DNA of 64,000 bases from Phymorhynchus buccinoides (Eukaryota; Mollusca; Gastropoda; Neogastropoda; Raphitomidae), in contig CM065698.1 of NCBI GenBank assembly GCA_017654935.2, forward strand, positions 50,276,686-50,340,685, written 5' to 3'. Shown one piece after another: positions 11,356 to 20,799 of this stretch (the stretch's first letter is position 1; each line of letters opens with the position of its first letter). The notes beneath the pieces were generated by a model. That model was not told where the DNA came from. It was given only the letters and a program-made list of their open reading frames with translations, and did not search any database. Position numbers and translations under genes: made by a program.

Positions 11356-12111
11356 ATGGCTTCAAGAAAGCGAAAACGTGAAGACAGCCCTGTTGGTGAA
11401 GTGTGTGTCATTCATTTCAGCGATTCTAACAAGAGATCATTTGTTCACCTCTCTAACTGCAAAGGACCTCAGAATAGACTGATAAAACTTCAAGACATTT
11501 GTAAGAAAAGACTATTGCAGCCACTGGATTCTCCATATCGGATGGAAGAGTCTTGCAAGTGCGTTCCAGATGATTTACGGACGGAATACGGCTACCATCG
11601 TGACTGTTACCAAAGGTTTACTAAAAACCGTGATAGACTGGAATCATCTTCAGAATCACAAACAGTAACTCAAGAGCAAAGACAGTCTGGGCGTTCTTCT
11701 GGCTCAGTGAAAACAATTATCTTCAAACCAGACTGCATATTTTGTAACAAAGAGGGGTTGAAAGTTAAAAAAAATCACATAATGCTTGGACAACTGAACC
11801 TACATCCAAGTTTGAACGTGAAGGATGGAGCACAGTTCTTGAAGTTGCTGAGCATAAAAAAGACGAGGAACTATTGTGCAGAATCAGAGGGTTTGACCTG
11901 TTTGCCTGTGAAGCACAGTTTCACCCTTCCTGTCGTAGGAAGTATGTCAGGCATAACCAACAGCGTTTGTGCATAGAGCTCATAGTCATTGACTTTGACG
12001 GCATGCAACAGAGACAACACGCCAGATGTGGTCGATGTAAGAGATCCATAGATGGGCTGTCTTCCCATGCTGGCCTAGTCGCATCTCTTCTCTGTGCTGG
12101 GCATACGCTGA
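11356..12111 (+). pseudogene. Cys/His-rich protein of unknown function, frameshifted and truncated
   Basis: Translation starts at MASRKRKREDSP in a strong start context, about 29 bases after an acceptor-like TTTCTTTGTGTGCAG, suggesting an upstream intron. Cys/His motifs in order: VHLSNCKG (about residue 30), YHRDCYQRFTKN (about 75-86) and CIFCNKEG (about 127). A one-base shift near 11832 moves the reading to frame 3, which continues EELLCRIRGFDLFACEAQFH and PSCRRKYVR. The spacing suggests zinc-binding pairs, and I recall similar uncharacterised proteins expanded in cnidarians and molluscs; no enzyme domain is seen. It lies inside the inverted-repeat transposon and is cut off by the DIRS insertion at 12112. 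A smaller relative is at 20451-20780. DNA binding is plausible but unproven. Confidence 0.6.
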
Positions 12112-12424
12112 CAATCTATTCTATCATCCTTACCATTCCACTACAAAGTGCATATTTGTTCAAAATTAGCTTGGAAGACAGAAATAAAACCAAGAGTGTC
12201 TTACTACCACAACTCCCAATCCATGTAACTTCCGGTTAAGCAGACTACTCACTTTCTTTCAAGCTAGCATGGAAGGCAGGCTTGTTTTTCTGTTGCTCCA
12301 GGAATTTTTTCTCCTGCTTTCAGCTTAATGAGTGTCTTTTGCTTTCCTTTAGTTTTCTTTGTGTTGCTTGCTACTTGGGTAAGTTCGTTCGGCCCCCCCC
12401 CCCCCCTTTTTTGTTGTAATCTTT

Positions 12425-13835
12425 GTGAAGATTTTGGGCCTGTTGGTCAAAAAGTGGGCGTGGTTTCTGGCTTCGGTTTTCGCGTTTTGGAGTCGTCTAC
12501 TCCTTCTAAAAGTTGTAGATTCTTCAGCGTTAGTTAGCAAACCTTCAAGTAGTTCAACTAAGGAACCTCAGCCTACTCCTCCCAGGGATGACAAAGGCCG
12601 TTTTCTAAAATCTAGTCCTTCAGAAAAGTCTTTGTCCAAGTCAAATCTCGGTCAAGAAGTTCGAGTAAGTCTCACTCTTCGCGTTCGGTTCAAGATACAA
12701 AGCAAGTGGTGTCGGAGTTGCTGGCTCATTTGCGTTCTACGGGCGAATTGTCTTCGGCCATGCCGTTCTCCTTCTCCCAGGTGGACTCGGCTGGTTTGGT
12801 CCAGCACATTTCGGTGGATGATTCTCATGTTGATTTGTTGGGTGTTTTGGACGATGACCCGGCTTTTTCGACGGTTGGTCTTCCACTCCAGGATTCGTTG
12901 TCCGTTGAAGATCTCTCACGGATGGAGCTGCAAACCGGCATCCGGGTTTTTTCCCGAACAAGGTCAGTACGGCTCTTCTAGCCAAGCTAGCTCCCGTACC
13001 CCATTGGTTCCTGGCGTTCATGCTACCGCACGGGCACTTCCGGTTCTGGAAGAAGAAGCTGCGAAGAAACCGGTGGTGCTGTCCGACTTGTCTTACAGAG
13101 CTATAGACAACCGGGCGGTACTCACCGATGCCACCATTACGCCTGGTGATGCCGGCCGAAAAACGGACGATGCCGCTAATGGGGGTAGCTTCCCTGGCGA
13201 CGGCAGCCTCGGTGCCTTAGGCACCGGGCCGGCATCCGCACCCGGGGTTCTCCGGAGCGGACCGGCCACGGCGACATGGTCTCGCGGGTCCACCACGGGC
13301 ACGGCGGCTACGGCCTCTCCCGTCGGTGGTCCCTGGCGACGGCAGCCTCGGTGCCTTAGGCACCGGGCCGGCATCCGCACCCGGGGTTCTCCGGAGCGGA
13401 CCGGCCACAGCGATATGGTCTCGCGGGTCCACCACGGGCACGGCGGCTACGGCCTCTCCCGTGGGTGGTCCCCAGGCCCAGGGCCGTACGACGGCGGGCA
13501 TTCAGTCCATGGGACGTTTGCCTCAGCCCATACCGGTCACGCCCGTTACCGCTGGTATGGTTCCACTGGTTTCAGGGCAGGTTCCTCAGCAGACCTACTC
13601 TCACCAGGAAGTTATGGACCTTTTGTCACGTCGTTCTTCCTTCGGTCAGTCAGCTCGGCCAGCGGCGTCGGTTACGACTTCGGATCACACGGTGGATTCT
13701 ATGGAAGAGGATTTTTCAGATCCTTCTGTTTCTGGCATTGAAGGGTATCTGGCGGCCTTGCAGCCTTACTGTGCTCCTTCTTTCACGGTTGCAACCGAGA
13801 GTTGTTCAACAGTACCCTTGTTGCCTTCCTTCTGA
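12425..13835 (+). pseudogene. DIRS gag-like protein, frameshifted
   Basis: This region precedes the RT and corresponds in place and composition to a DIRS gag. It has a Ser/Arg/Lys-rich N-terminal part (KGRFLKSSPSEKSLSKS, then SRSRSSSKSHSSRS after a frame change near 12640) and a segment starting VVSELLAHLRSTGEL. After another frame change near 12955 comes a Gly/Pro/Ala-rich region. A 139-bp tandem duplication (13192-13469) shifts the frame again because 139 is not a multiple of 3. The C-terminal part (13468-13835) ends at TGA after SCSTVPLLPSF. A further short frame at 13883-14194 may belong to the same protein. No conserved enzymatic motif is present. Called by position, basic composition and linkage to the RT. 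Confidence 0.55.
13192..13469. repeat. 139-bp tandem duplication inside gag
   Basis: CCCTGGCGACGGCAGCCTCG starts at 13192 and again at 13331, and the two units are nearly identical (a GCGACA/GCGATA-type change near the end). The duplication is GC-rich and breaks the gag frame. Confidence 0.92.
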
Positions 13836-14558
13836 ACGAATTTTTTGGGGGGGCAACGGACCCGGCTTAGCCGTTCTTTCGAATGATGTCTGTTCTGGCA
13901 GGCATGGTTTTACTTGCTCTGTTTCAGACCCTCGTTTCCTCTGTTTACAACCATGAGTTGTTCAACCAGTTGACTCGTTCACCTGTTCCAGCCATCCTTT
14001 TCGGTCTGGTTCCTTACTGTCCGGCTAACATGATCTTCCATGCCCAGCCGTCAGCTCAGTTGTTCGACTGGGTGGCGTTGAAATGGGTTAAGTCGACGTC
14101 ACGTTTGCACACTGTTTCGCTTTTTGTCTACATGTTTTCCTTTTCGGTGGGGACATTTCCGCGTCATCTGGTTAGATTTGACGTCATGCGTTAGCAACTA
14201 TGTTGCTGTTTCGGTCTGTCCCTACGTCAGAGGCAGTTTTTATTTTACCTTCCAACGGTCTTAGCATGTAGAGTTGGTTACGAAGTGCAGTCGCACATTC
14301 GTACCGTGGCTTCTCAGTTTGCTAGTTCAGAGGTTGAATCTGCTGTTTTGCGGATTCTCATCTTAATCATTTAGTACTAGCTGTCTCTATCCCGTCATCG
14401 ATCCTTTGCTTGCCCATTCTGAACAAGTCTTGTCCAGATGTGGGCCATTTTGTTTTTGACTCAGACTCGCCACTTCGATCGATATTTTTCCGGTTCGAAA
14501 GGGCGTAGCAGCGTGTGGTGGCCCGGTCCGGCCACTCATAGTCCGTTTTGTATCGGCC

Positions 14559-16419
14559 TTGGCTGCTCCTGGCTGCTTTTCCAGGATGTTGTCTCGGTGG
14601 AGTCCACTCAGGTTCTGCCCCAGGATGATGCTTTCGGTACCCTTCTGTCTCTCGTGGGTGCCGATTGTCTTTTCTCCGCCTGCAGATCCTCTTCGCTTTC
14701 AGATCTTGGACGCAGAGGTCAAGTCCCTTCTGGACAAGGGTGCTGTGATTCCAGTACCCAACCCGGGCCCGGGTTTCTACTCGCGCATGTTCACTGTACC
14801 AAAGAAGAACGGCGAGTTCCGTCCAGTGCTGGACTTGTCTCCTCTCTATGCTTTTCTGCGCCCCATGGCGTTCAGAATGGAGACGGCTGCTTCGGTTCGC
14901 ATTTTCATCCAGCCGGGGGATTGGGCGACTTCCATAGACCTCAAGGATGCCTATTTCCATATTTCGATCCACCCAGATCGAAGGCATCTCTTGAGGTTCG
15001 TTTGGGGGAACACGACTTATCAGTTCATAGCCCTTCCCTCCGGGCTCTCTGGCCCCATGGATTTTCACCATGGTGGTCAGGGAGTTCGTCGGTGTGGCCG
15101 GGTCCAGGGGGATCCGGCTCAAGGTGTACCTGGACGACTGGCTCACCTTGGCTCAGTCCAGGGACCGGTGCCAGGAACACACTTCGGAGCTCCAGGACCT
15201 GACCGTCCAGGTTGGCTTCAACGTGAACGTCAAAAAGTCGGATTTGACTCCGGCCCAGGAATTCAAATTTCTGGGGATGGTCTTCAATACCCAGACGTTC
15301 ACGGTCTGTCCGTCTCCGGATCGGATTCAGTCCTTTTGGGAAAGTCTTCTGTTAGCGGGTTCAGCAACGGTTCATCAACTTCTCAAGTTGCTGGGCATCA
15401 TGGAGTCTTTGGCAGACCTCTTGTCTCTGGGACGTCTGCTCAAGCGTCCGTTACAACGAAAGTGTGCGGAACTCGGGGTTTCTCATCTTCCTCTGGAATC
15501 TCAGATTGTTTTGGGCCCGTGGTTTCGCAGCTCAGTTCTCCAGTGGTTGGATCCGGTTTGGCTGGGGTCCTCAGTTCCCATTCGGCCTCTCCACCATCAA
15601 GAATTCCTTTTCACGGATGCGTCAAAGGAAGGTTGGGGGGCTCATCTGGACCGGCGAGAGGTTTCGGGGTTGTGATCCAAAGCAGAGTCGTCTCTCCACA
15701 TCAATTTTCTGGAGATGGAGGTGGTTTCGCTCGTGCTCAAAGCGCTACTTCCCCTGCTACGAGGCAAGTGGGTCACAGTTTGTGGTGACAACACCACTTG
15801 CCTCTCGTACCTTCGGCGTCAGGGGGGCATGAAATCGTCTTCACTCTCCAGGAAGGCAGAGGAGATCCTGCTTTGGACTGCACGGAATTCCATTCATCTA
15901 ACCGTGGAGTTCTTTCCCGGGAAGTTGAATGTTCTCGCCGACCAGCTGGGCCGTTCCAACCAGGTGATTGCAACGGAGTGGACTCTCGTCCATCAGGTCC
16001 TTCAACCCATTTGGTCGATGTGGTGAAAGCCACACATCGACTTGTTTGCAACTCGCTTCAGCCGGCGTCTTCCGCTCTTCGTCTCCCCAATGGCAGATCC
16101 CTTGGCATGGGCAAGGAATGCCTTCAGTCTCCAGTGGACGGGTCTGTGGGCCTACGCCTACCCACCCACAGCTCTTCTTCCAAAGGTGTTGGAAAAGTGC
16201 GCTCGGGAGCGTCCTGCTCTGATCCTCATAGCGTCAGGATGGGAAAACAGTCCGTGGTTCCCCGAGCTGTTAGCTCTCACCCACGTTCCGGGTGTTCCCC
16301 TCCAGTTATCACCAAAGTCTCTTGTTCAACCGCGGACAGGCGTTACGCATCGAAATTCTGCCGTCCTTCACCTGACCGCTTGGCTACTTTGCGGTCAGGA
16401 TTGCGGTCACAGGGTCTGA
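14559..16419 (+). pseudogene. DIRS reverse transcriptase - RNase H
   Basis: RT fingers and palm: YSRMFTVPKKNGEFRPVLDL, SIDLKDAYFHISIHPD with the first catalytic Asp, and ALPSGLSGP. After a frame change near 15050 the frame continues REFVGVAGSRGIRLKVYLDD, where LDD is the DIRS form of the YxDD box. RNase H follows: FLFTDASKEGWGAHL, a stop after EVSGL, then VTVCGDNTTCLSYLRRQGG and VEFFPGKLNVLADQLGRSN. A TGA after WSMW precedes IDLFATRFSRRLPLFVSPM and ASGWENSPWF, the downstream block found in DIRS pol proteins. The element copies RNA into DNA in living relatives. This copy has at least two stops and one shift. The start is uncertain because upstream frames are broken. Confidence 0.85.
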
Positions 16420-17450
16420 AAGGTGAAACCATTGAAGTGATTCTTCTATCCCGTCGTCAAAGCACGAATACCTTGTATTCCTTGCGTTGGACCTCTTGGT
16501 TCAATTTATGTGCAGTTGAGTCTTTTTCTCCTTTGCACCCGACTGGTGCTCAGTTTGTTTCCTTTTTGTCTCATTTGCATAATGAGAAGGGCCTCTTGGC
16601 CCAAGCTTTGTCAGGTTATAAGTCGGCAGTTATTAGCACTATTTCGATTGCTACTGGTCGTCAACCTTCCTTTGCTTCTTCTGTTTTGGTTTCCCATTTT
16701 TTGGATGGTTTGCGTAATAAGTCGATTCGCCCAACCATCAGACTTCCGCAATGGGACGTTTTTCTTGTGCTTCACTTTCTCAGGTCAGAATGTGAACCGC
16801 TTTCTTCGTTATCTTTTAAGCTTCTTTCTTTTAAAACGCTTTTCCTCGTTAGTCTTGCCTTAGCGAGACGTGTGAGTGGTATCCACGCTCTTAGTGGTTT
16901 AGTTAATGATTATGAGTTCGCGGAGGATGGTTCCCCGATCTCCCTGGCTTTTCTACCGGAGTTCCGTGCGAAAAATCAATCGGCTCAGCAAGCTTCTCCG
17001 TTGGTTGTTTTCGAGAGTCTCTCTAACATCCTCGCTCCGGACGATGAGGATAAATGTCTGTGTCCGGTTCGCTGTTTGCGGGCGTATCTCCTTCGTTCAC
17101 CCTCGTTCCGTAGCCAGAAACGCCGCCTTTTCATTTCTTTGAATACCAACTATTCAAATGATATCCGTAAGGCCACTTTGGCTCGCTAGTTAGTCAAGTT
17201 GATTCGACTAGCCTACTCCCACGCCGATCGTTCTGCGCCCCCAGGTATACGGGCTCACGAAGTTAGGGCTATTAGCGCCTCACTAGCCTTGGTCAGGGGT
17301 GTTCCAATCCCTGCCATTATGTCCTCCTCCTTCTGGAAGTCGGAGACTTCATTTACTTCGTACTACCTGCGAGAGTTTTCTACTCTCCGGCAGGACAACA
17401 CGTTTGGCATTCGTCGTGCTGTGTTGTCCTCCAAGATGGTGTCCTTTTGA
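16320..17450 (+). pseudogene. DIRS tyrosine recombinase
   Basis: It overlaps the end of the RT-RNase H frame, as in other DIRS elements. The N-terminal core-binding part reads LRSQGLKGETIEVILLSRRQ and FVSFLSHLHNEKGLLAQALS. The catalytic set is visible: the first Arg in LALARRVSGIHAL, His and Arg in RAHEVRAISASLAL, and the Tyr in SFTSYYLREF near the C-terminus. One in-frame TAG at about 17187 separates KATLAR from KLIRLAYSHAD; otherwise the frame is open to TGA at 17450. It integrates the circular DNA copy by site-specific strand exchange in active relatives. Apart from the stop it looks the best preserved of the three DIRS proteins. Confidence 0.87.
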
Positions 17451-17640
17451 GGTATGACTTATTGTCTGTTTGTTTTTATAGACTTATTTTAAGTCTTTTG
17501 GGGGATATGTAAACATGATTTGCTGATTTACCTTCTTATTTTAGATGGTATGTGTGTGTTTATGTGGTATCTCTGTCATGGTTTGTTCCGTGGTTCTCAG
17601 AGTAGTGCTTAACCATTACCCACCTCCTTGTTGGTAATCA

Positions 17641-17742
17641 TGCACTTTGTAGTGGAATGGTAAGGATGATAGAATAGATTGAGGAATTTTTATTAATTCT
17701 ACTATCTATTTTATCTATATACTTACCATTCCACTACATTTA
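17641..17742. repeat. DIRS internal complementary region
   Basis: TGCACTTTGTAGTGGAATGG...AGAATAGATT is the reverse complement of 12113-12152. It joins at 17680/17681 to GAGGAATTTTTATTAATTCT ... CTTACCATTCCACTAC, the reverse complement of 18240-18298. This is the join expected for left and right ends. Confidence 0.88.
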
Positions 17743-17832
17743 ATTGACCCACCCACCTCCCTCCTAATGGTTTTTGAACGTGTACCTTCCATTATTATAG
17801 ATGTTTGCTTTCAAGAAAGTGAGTAGTCTGCT

Positions 17833-18232
17833 GGTAAAGGTCAAGATCTGCCACCCCCCATGCATTTCTCGGTTAATTCTATTTTTCCGTTTTTGCCTTT
17901 CTTACCATACATAAAGCTGTATTTTAGGAACATTTTCAGCTAATAACCTTTTTGGAATACTAACCCTAGCCCTAAACCTAACCCTATCCCCCACTATGTA
18001 CTGCAGTACACCGCGATTTGTCACAGTTGTGGTTCGTTGCGTTTTTCCGTCTTATAGGGTGGGGGGTAGGGTTAGGTTTAGGGCTAGGGTTAGGGCTAGG
18101 GTTAGTATTCCAAAAAGGTTATTAGCTAAAAATGTTCCTAAAATACAGCTTTATGTATGGTCAGAAAGGCAATAACGGAAAAATAGAATTAACCGAGATA
18201 GGTATGGGGGGTGGCACATCTTGACCTTTACC
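17833..18232. mobile_element. 400-bp palindromic foldback element in the DIRS right terminal repeat
   Basis: Left arm 17833-17990 starts GGTAAAGGTCAAGATCTGCC; right arm 18061-18232 ends CACATCTTGACCTTTACC. The arms are near-perfect reverse complements and include telomere-like CCCTAA/TTAGGG runs. A ~65-bp unique loop lies between them. The left DIRS terminal repeat has 84 different bases at this place. Half or rearranged copies lie at 745-990, 7520-7757 and 45222-45448. Confidence 0.9.
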
Positions 18233-18750
18233 GCACTTTGTAGTGGAATGGTAAGTATATAGATAAAATAGATAGTAGAATTAATAAAAAAATTCCTCAG
18301 TCTTTTGCAAATAGCAACAATTTTGTTCTGTTTAAAGCGTGTTGTGACGTTTTCGTCGAAATCGCACGTTTAGGGGGTATAGGAGATATATTTAATTTTG
18401 TGCCTATGAAAATTGGCCTAGGAGGCCCTAATTGGTCCTGAATTTCCCAAAGGCATTGTTGTGTATGAAAACAAACCCAAAAAAGTCCTGCTTTCTATTT
18501 TGTTTCAATGTATCACAGATGACATACAGTCTGTATTGTGAAAATGACGGTTCCAGTAGATAGCGCATCCCTGAAGCCAAGATACACTATATTGGACTAC
18601 ACAAAAGGCTTTTTTTAAACGGCATACAAGGGGGTACCCTTAAATCAAGGGCCATAACTCATAGTCCAAATTAGTTATTTTCTTGGGAACAACCAGAAAC
18701 GTGTTCAGTGGTCCCTAAGGTACATTGTGGATCCACTTAGGTTAAGTCCT

Positions 18751-18766
18751 GGGGGGGGGGGGGGGG
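18751..18766. repeat. Poly(G)16 in the right TIR
   Basis: The matching place in the left TIR (10533-10547) is a C run with one A, so this tract is expanding within the repeat. Confidence 0.9.
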
Positions 18767-18939
18767 TGCATGGTGACCATGGTCTGCTTGCCAACTAACA
18801 CTGTCTGGGCGTTAATCGCATTAAAGTTTAATCAAAACGGTATAAACATTATGCTAAGCATAATGCTGTCAAATCTGCTTTATTAGTGGGGCACACTGTT
18901 CCAAACAATTGATGGTTTTGGAACCTGTTGGACAAAAGC

Positions 18940-19045
18940 CAAACTTTCTGTAGTGATTCTTTACAACCCACTGATGAAATATTTTGTCAGCCCCAACAAA
19001 TCGGTGGCCATTATCAGGGTCACATGACCCTATGATTATTTATAT
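18940..19045. repeat. Dispersed repeat, inverted relative to 22632-22738
   Basis: GTGATTCTTTACAACCCACT, ATATTTTGTCAGCCCCAAC and CATTATCAGGGTCACATGAC match the reverse complement of 22632-22738 with scattered differences. A partial direct copy (TCACATTACCCTATGATTAT) is at 20041-20075. The pair brackets the Cys/His ORF at 20451-20780. Confidence 0.65.
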
Positions 19046-19184
19046 AGTAATTATTTATCGCACAGCGACTGGTAAGTCGCTTTCACATGAGATTGGTGCG
19101 AGATGAGTCAGTGGTTGCAAGATACCTGTCAGGAACAGGCGTGACGTGATAGTGCTGTGTCTTGAGTTACTAAATCAGTTATGC

Positions 19185-19962
19185 TGTTACGATGTAACGT
19201 GTAGGTTTTTATTTTTAGACTTGTCTGGAGGTTGCCAGAGACTACAAGATTTTTAATCCAGAAATTTCTGGGAAACACTACATTATAGTAGATGGTTCCA
19301 TGACATACCAGAAATGTGTGGAAAATAAGCGCAGCATAAACTAACTTGTAGTTCTTGTTGTTTTTATTAATTATATGTTTCCTTTGGGACTTCTGATCAT
19401 GGTACATGATTGCAGTCGTTGATTTATTGGTTCTATGCAAATTTAAAGGAGTTTTGTCTGGTAGGATCAAGAAGCTTAAGGATCTTTCTAGAATAGATCT
19501 TTCTAGAAATGGGAGCGGCTCTATACGGACTCGCTTTGTTTTAATCTAAATTTAGATTGTACCAGAAGACTGATGTTTATTGTGGATTGATCTGTAATGT
19601 ACAGGAATTTTCTAGAAATGTATGCCACTGTGTTTATATATTTAGCTGAGAACGTACATAAATTAATCAGTCAGTGAGTTGCTGTTGAGAGAGACACAGA
19701 GGTGTTAGAAGTCTTGGCAGTTTGTGATTGATTCAGTGCAGTTGTATTCAGAATAGTGTTGTTAGTTGCAACATTGAGAGCTGAATAAAAGAAGAATCTT
19801 CGTTTGAACGTCTTCGTGTTTGACTGCAGAGGAAAGATTTGGAGGGAGAGTCTACATAACCCACTGTCTACCAGAGTATTATAGGTCGTGAAAGACTGTC
19901 AGAAAAGGGTTACTTAGCCAAGTCGGTTCATCACAACTCTATACGATCCTGCAATCGTAACA
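19185..19962 (+). mobile_element. Solo LTR with 5-bp target duplication
   Basis: The 778-bp segment starts TGTTACGATGTAACG and ends CAATCGTAACA, giving TG...CA termini with an 8-base inverted repeat (TGTTACGA/TCGTAACA). TATGC flanks both sides (19180-19184 and 19963-19967). Inside are a TATA-like TTTATATATTTAG (about 19632) and a polyadenylation signal AATAAA (19784-19789), giving plus orientation. No internal LTR-retrotransposon coding region adjoins it, so it arose by recombination between two LTRs. Superfamily undetermined. Confidence 0.88.
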
Positions 19963-20084
19963 TATGCTATAGGCTCCCTTTTCTTTCCAAATTGCAAAGA
20001 CAGATTAGTGTCATAAACCTGTCTACATTTTATCCCAAGATCATGGTCACATTACCCTATGATTATTTATATACTGTAGTAATT

Positions 20085-20301
20085 CAGGGCTCCCAATCGC
20101 CCCGCAAAACAAGGGGTCCCAGGGACTCCTTCACTTACAGCATAGAGGGTCCTAGAGGCAGGATAGAGGGTCCCAGTGTCATTGTGAATGCTATAAAGAA
20201 TTTTTCTAGTGCATCCCTGGCACCTCCTGCACATTCTTTTAGAGGGTCCTTGAGACTGTTAGTGCTTCATAGACCCACAACGGGGGTCCCAGGGAGCCCT
20301 G
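20085..20301. mobile_element. 217-bp MITE with CAGGGCTCCC termini
   Basis: The ends CAGGGCTCCC and GGGAGCCCTG are inverted, and GTAATT flanks both sides (20079-20084, 20302-20307). Internal AGAGGGTCC motifs repeat. CAG-type ends suggest a hAT-like origin, but the duplication is 6 rather than 8 bp. Confidence 0.75.
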
Positions 20302-20450
20302 GTAATTATAGTGCAATACACCCAATAAAGAATATGTCAATACATCTTTAAGATTTCTATAGATCCAGTTTTAAGTAAGCGTAAAGAATGCGAGATCACG
20401 TGCTGCGATCCGTAACTCTCGTTGGTTGCCTAACTTTTTCAAGGAGACCC

Positions 20451-20780
20451 CTACTTCCACTGTGTACTAAGCACACAACTGTCAGCTGCCAGAGTATGTG
20501 ACCTTGTAGTCATCCTCTCAACGTCTTCTTCTGCCTTTCGTTTTCGTGATAATCTGTTTATTTTCTCTTTCGAGGTATACGTGCAATAGCAGCCTTTGTG
20601 GCAGCTTATCGTAGCCGCATCGCTCGAATTGTCCAAGATCTCTTGCAGTTCCTTCTGCACATCTCCATCACCGCGGGCTTTTGCACTCTCTATCAGCTTC
20701 TTGATGCCTTTCACTGTAAATTTCTGTTCCTCTCCCCCTCCATGACACACTGAACGTAGGACACACCTTGCATCAGCCAT
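20451..20780 (-). CDS. Small Cys/His-rich protein of unknown function
   Basis: The 109-residue frame starts at MADARCVLRS, with the ATG at 20780-20778, and ends at TAG 20453-20451. The ATG follows a pyrimidine tract and AG (TTTTTTTTGTCCCTTAACAG, about 20800), so it may be an internal first coding exon. Visible features are two N-terminal cysteines, a helix-forming acidic/basic stretch (KGIKKLIESAKARG), then SCHKGCYCTYTSKEKINRLS and a basic patch RKRKAEEDVER. The CHxxCYxxYTSK block parallels YHRDCYQRFTKN in the ORF at 11356, so the two seem to belong to one broad family. It could be a transposon protein, a truncated copy or an exon of a longer protein. No function is claimed. Confidence 0.5.
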   Translation of the reverse strand: MADARCVLRSVCHGGGEEQKFTVKGIKKLIESAKARGDGDVQKELQEILDNSSDAATISCHKGCYCTYTSKEKINRLSRKRKAEEDVERMTTRSHTLAADSCVLSTQWK

Positions 20781-20799
20781 CTTCAGGCACAATGTTTAC

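Larger units (their letters stand above)
12112..18299 (+). mobile_element. DIRS-like tyrosine-recombinase retrotransposon
   Basis: The ends are inverted repeats: the left begins AATCTATTCTATCATCC (12113) and the right ends AAAAAATTCCTCA (18299). Both contain the CTTACCATTCCACTAC / GTAGTGGAATGGTAAG block. At 17641-17742 an internal complementary region joins the reverse complement of the left end directly to that of the right end, the layout DIRS elements use to regenerate their termini through a circle. The shared GTAGTCTGCT block (12238-12265 against 17806-17832) extends the terminal repeats. Coding parts in order are gag, RT with RNase H, and tyrosine recombinase; all carry frameshifts or stops. 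No target duplication is seen, as expected for recombinase insertion. No methyltransferase domain was recognised. Confidence 0.88.
10503..18797. mobile_element. TIR DNA transposon, interrupted by a DIRS element
   Basis: The left arm 10503-11085 is the reverse complement of 18301-18797 apart from small differences and an ~85-base segment (10678-10766) missing on the right. Outer ends read TAGTTGGCAAGCAGACC and GGTCTGCTTGCCAACTA. ACA flanks both ends (10500-10502 and 18798-18800), a possible 3-bp target duplication. Inside the left arm lies a Cys/His-rich ORF (11356 onward). No transposase is recognised. The DIRS element at 12112-18299 begins inside it and ends within a few bases of the inner edge of the right arm, so the original right interior seems lost. 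Confidence 0.75.

Noticed and set aside
14367..15146. Minus-strand 259-codon frame inside the DIRS RT
   Set aside because: Shadow of the GC-rich RT on the opposite strand; no recognisable motif, whereas the plus strand carries clear RT blocks.
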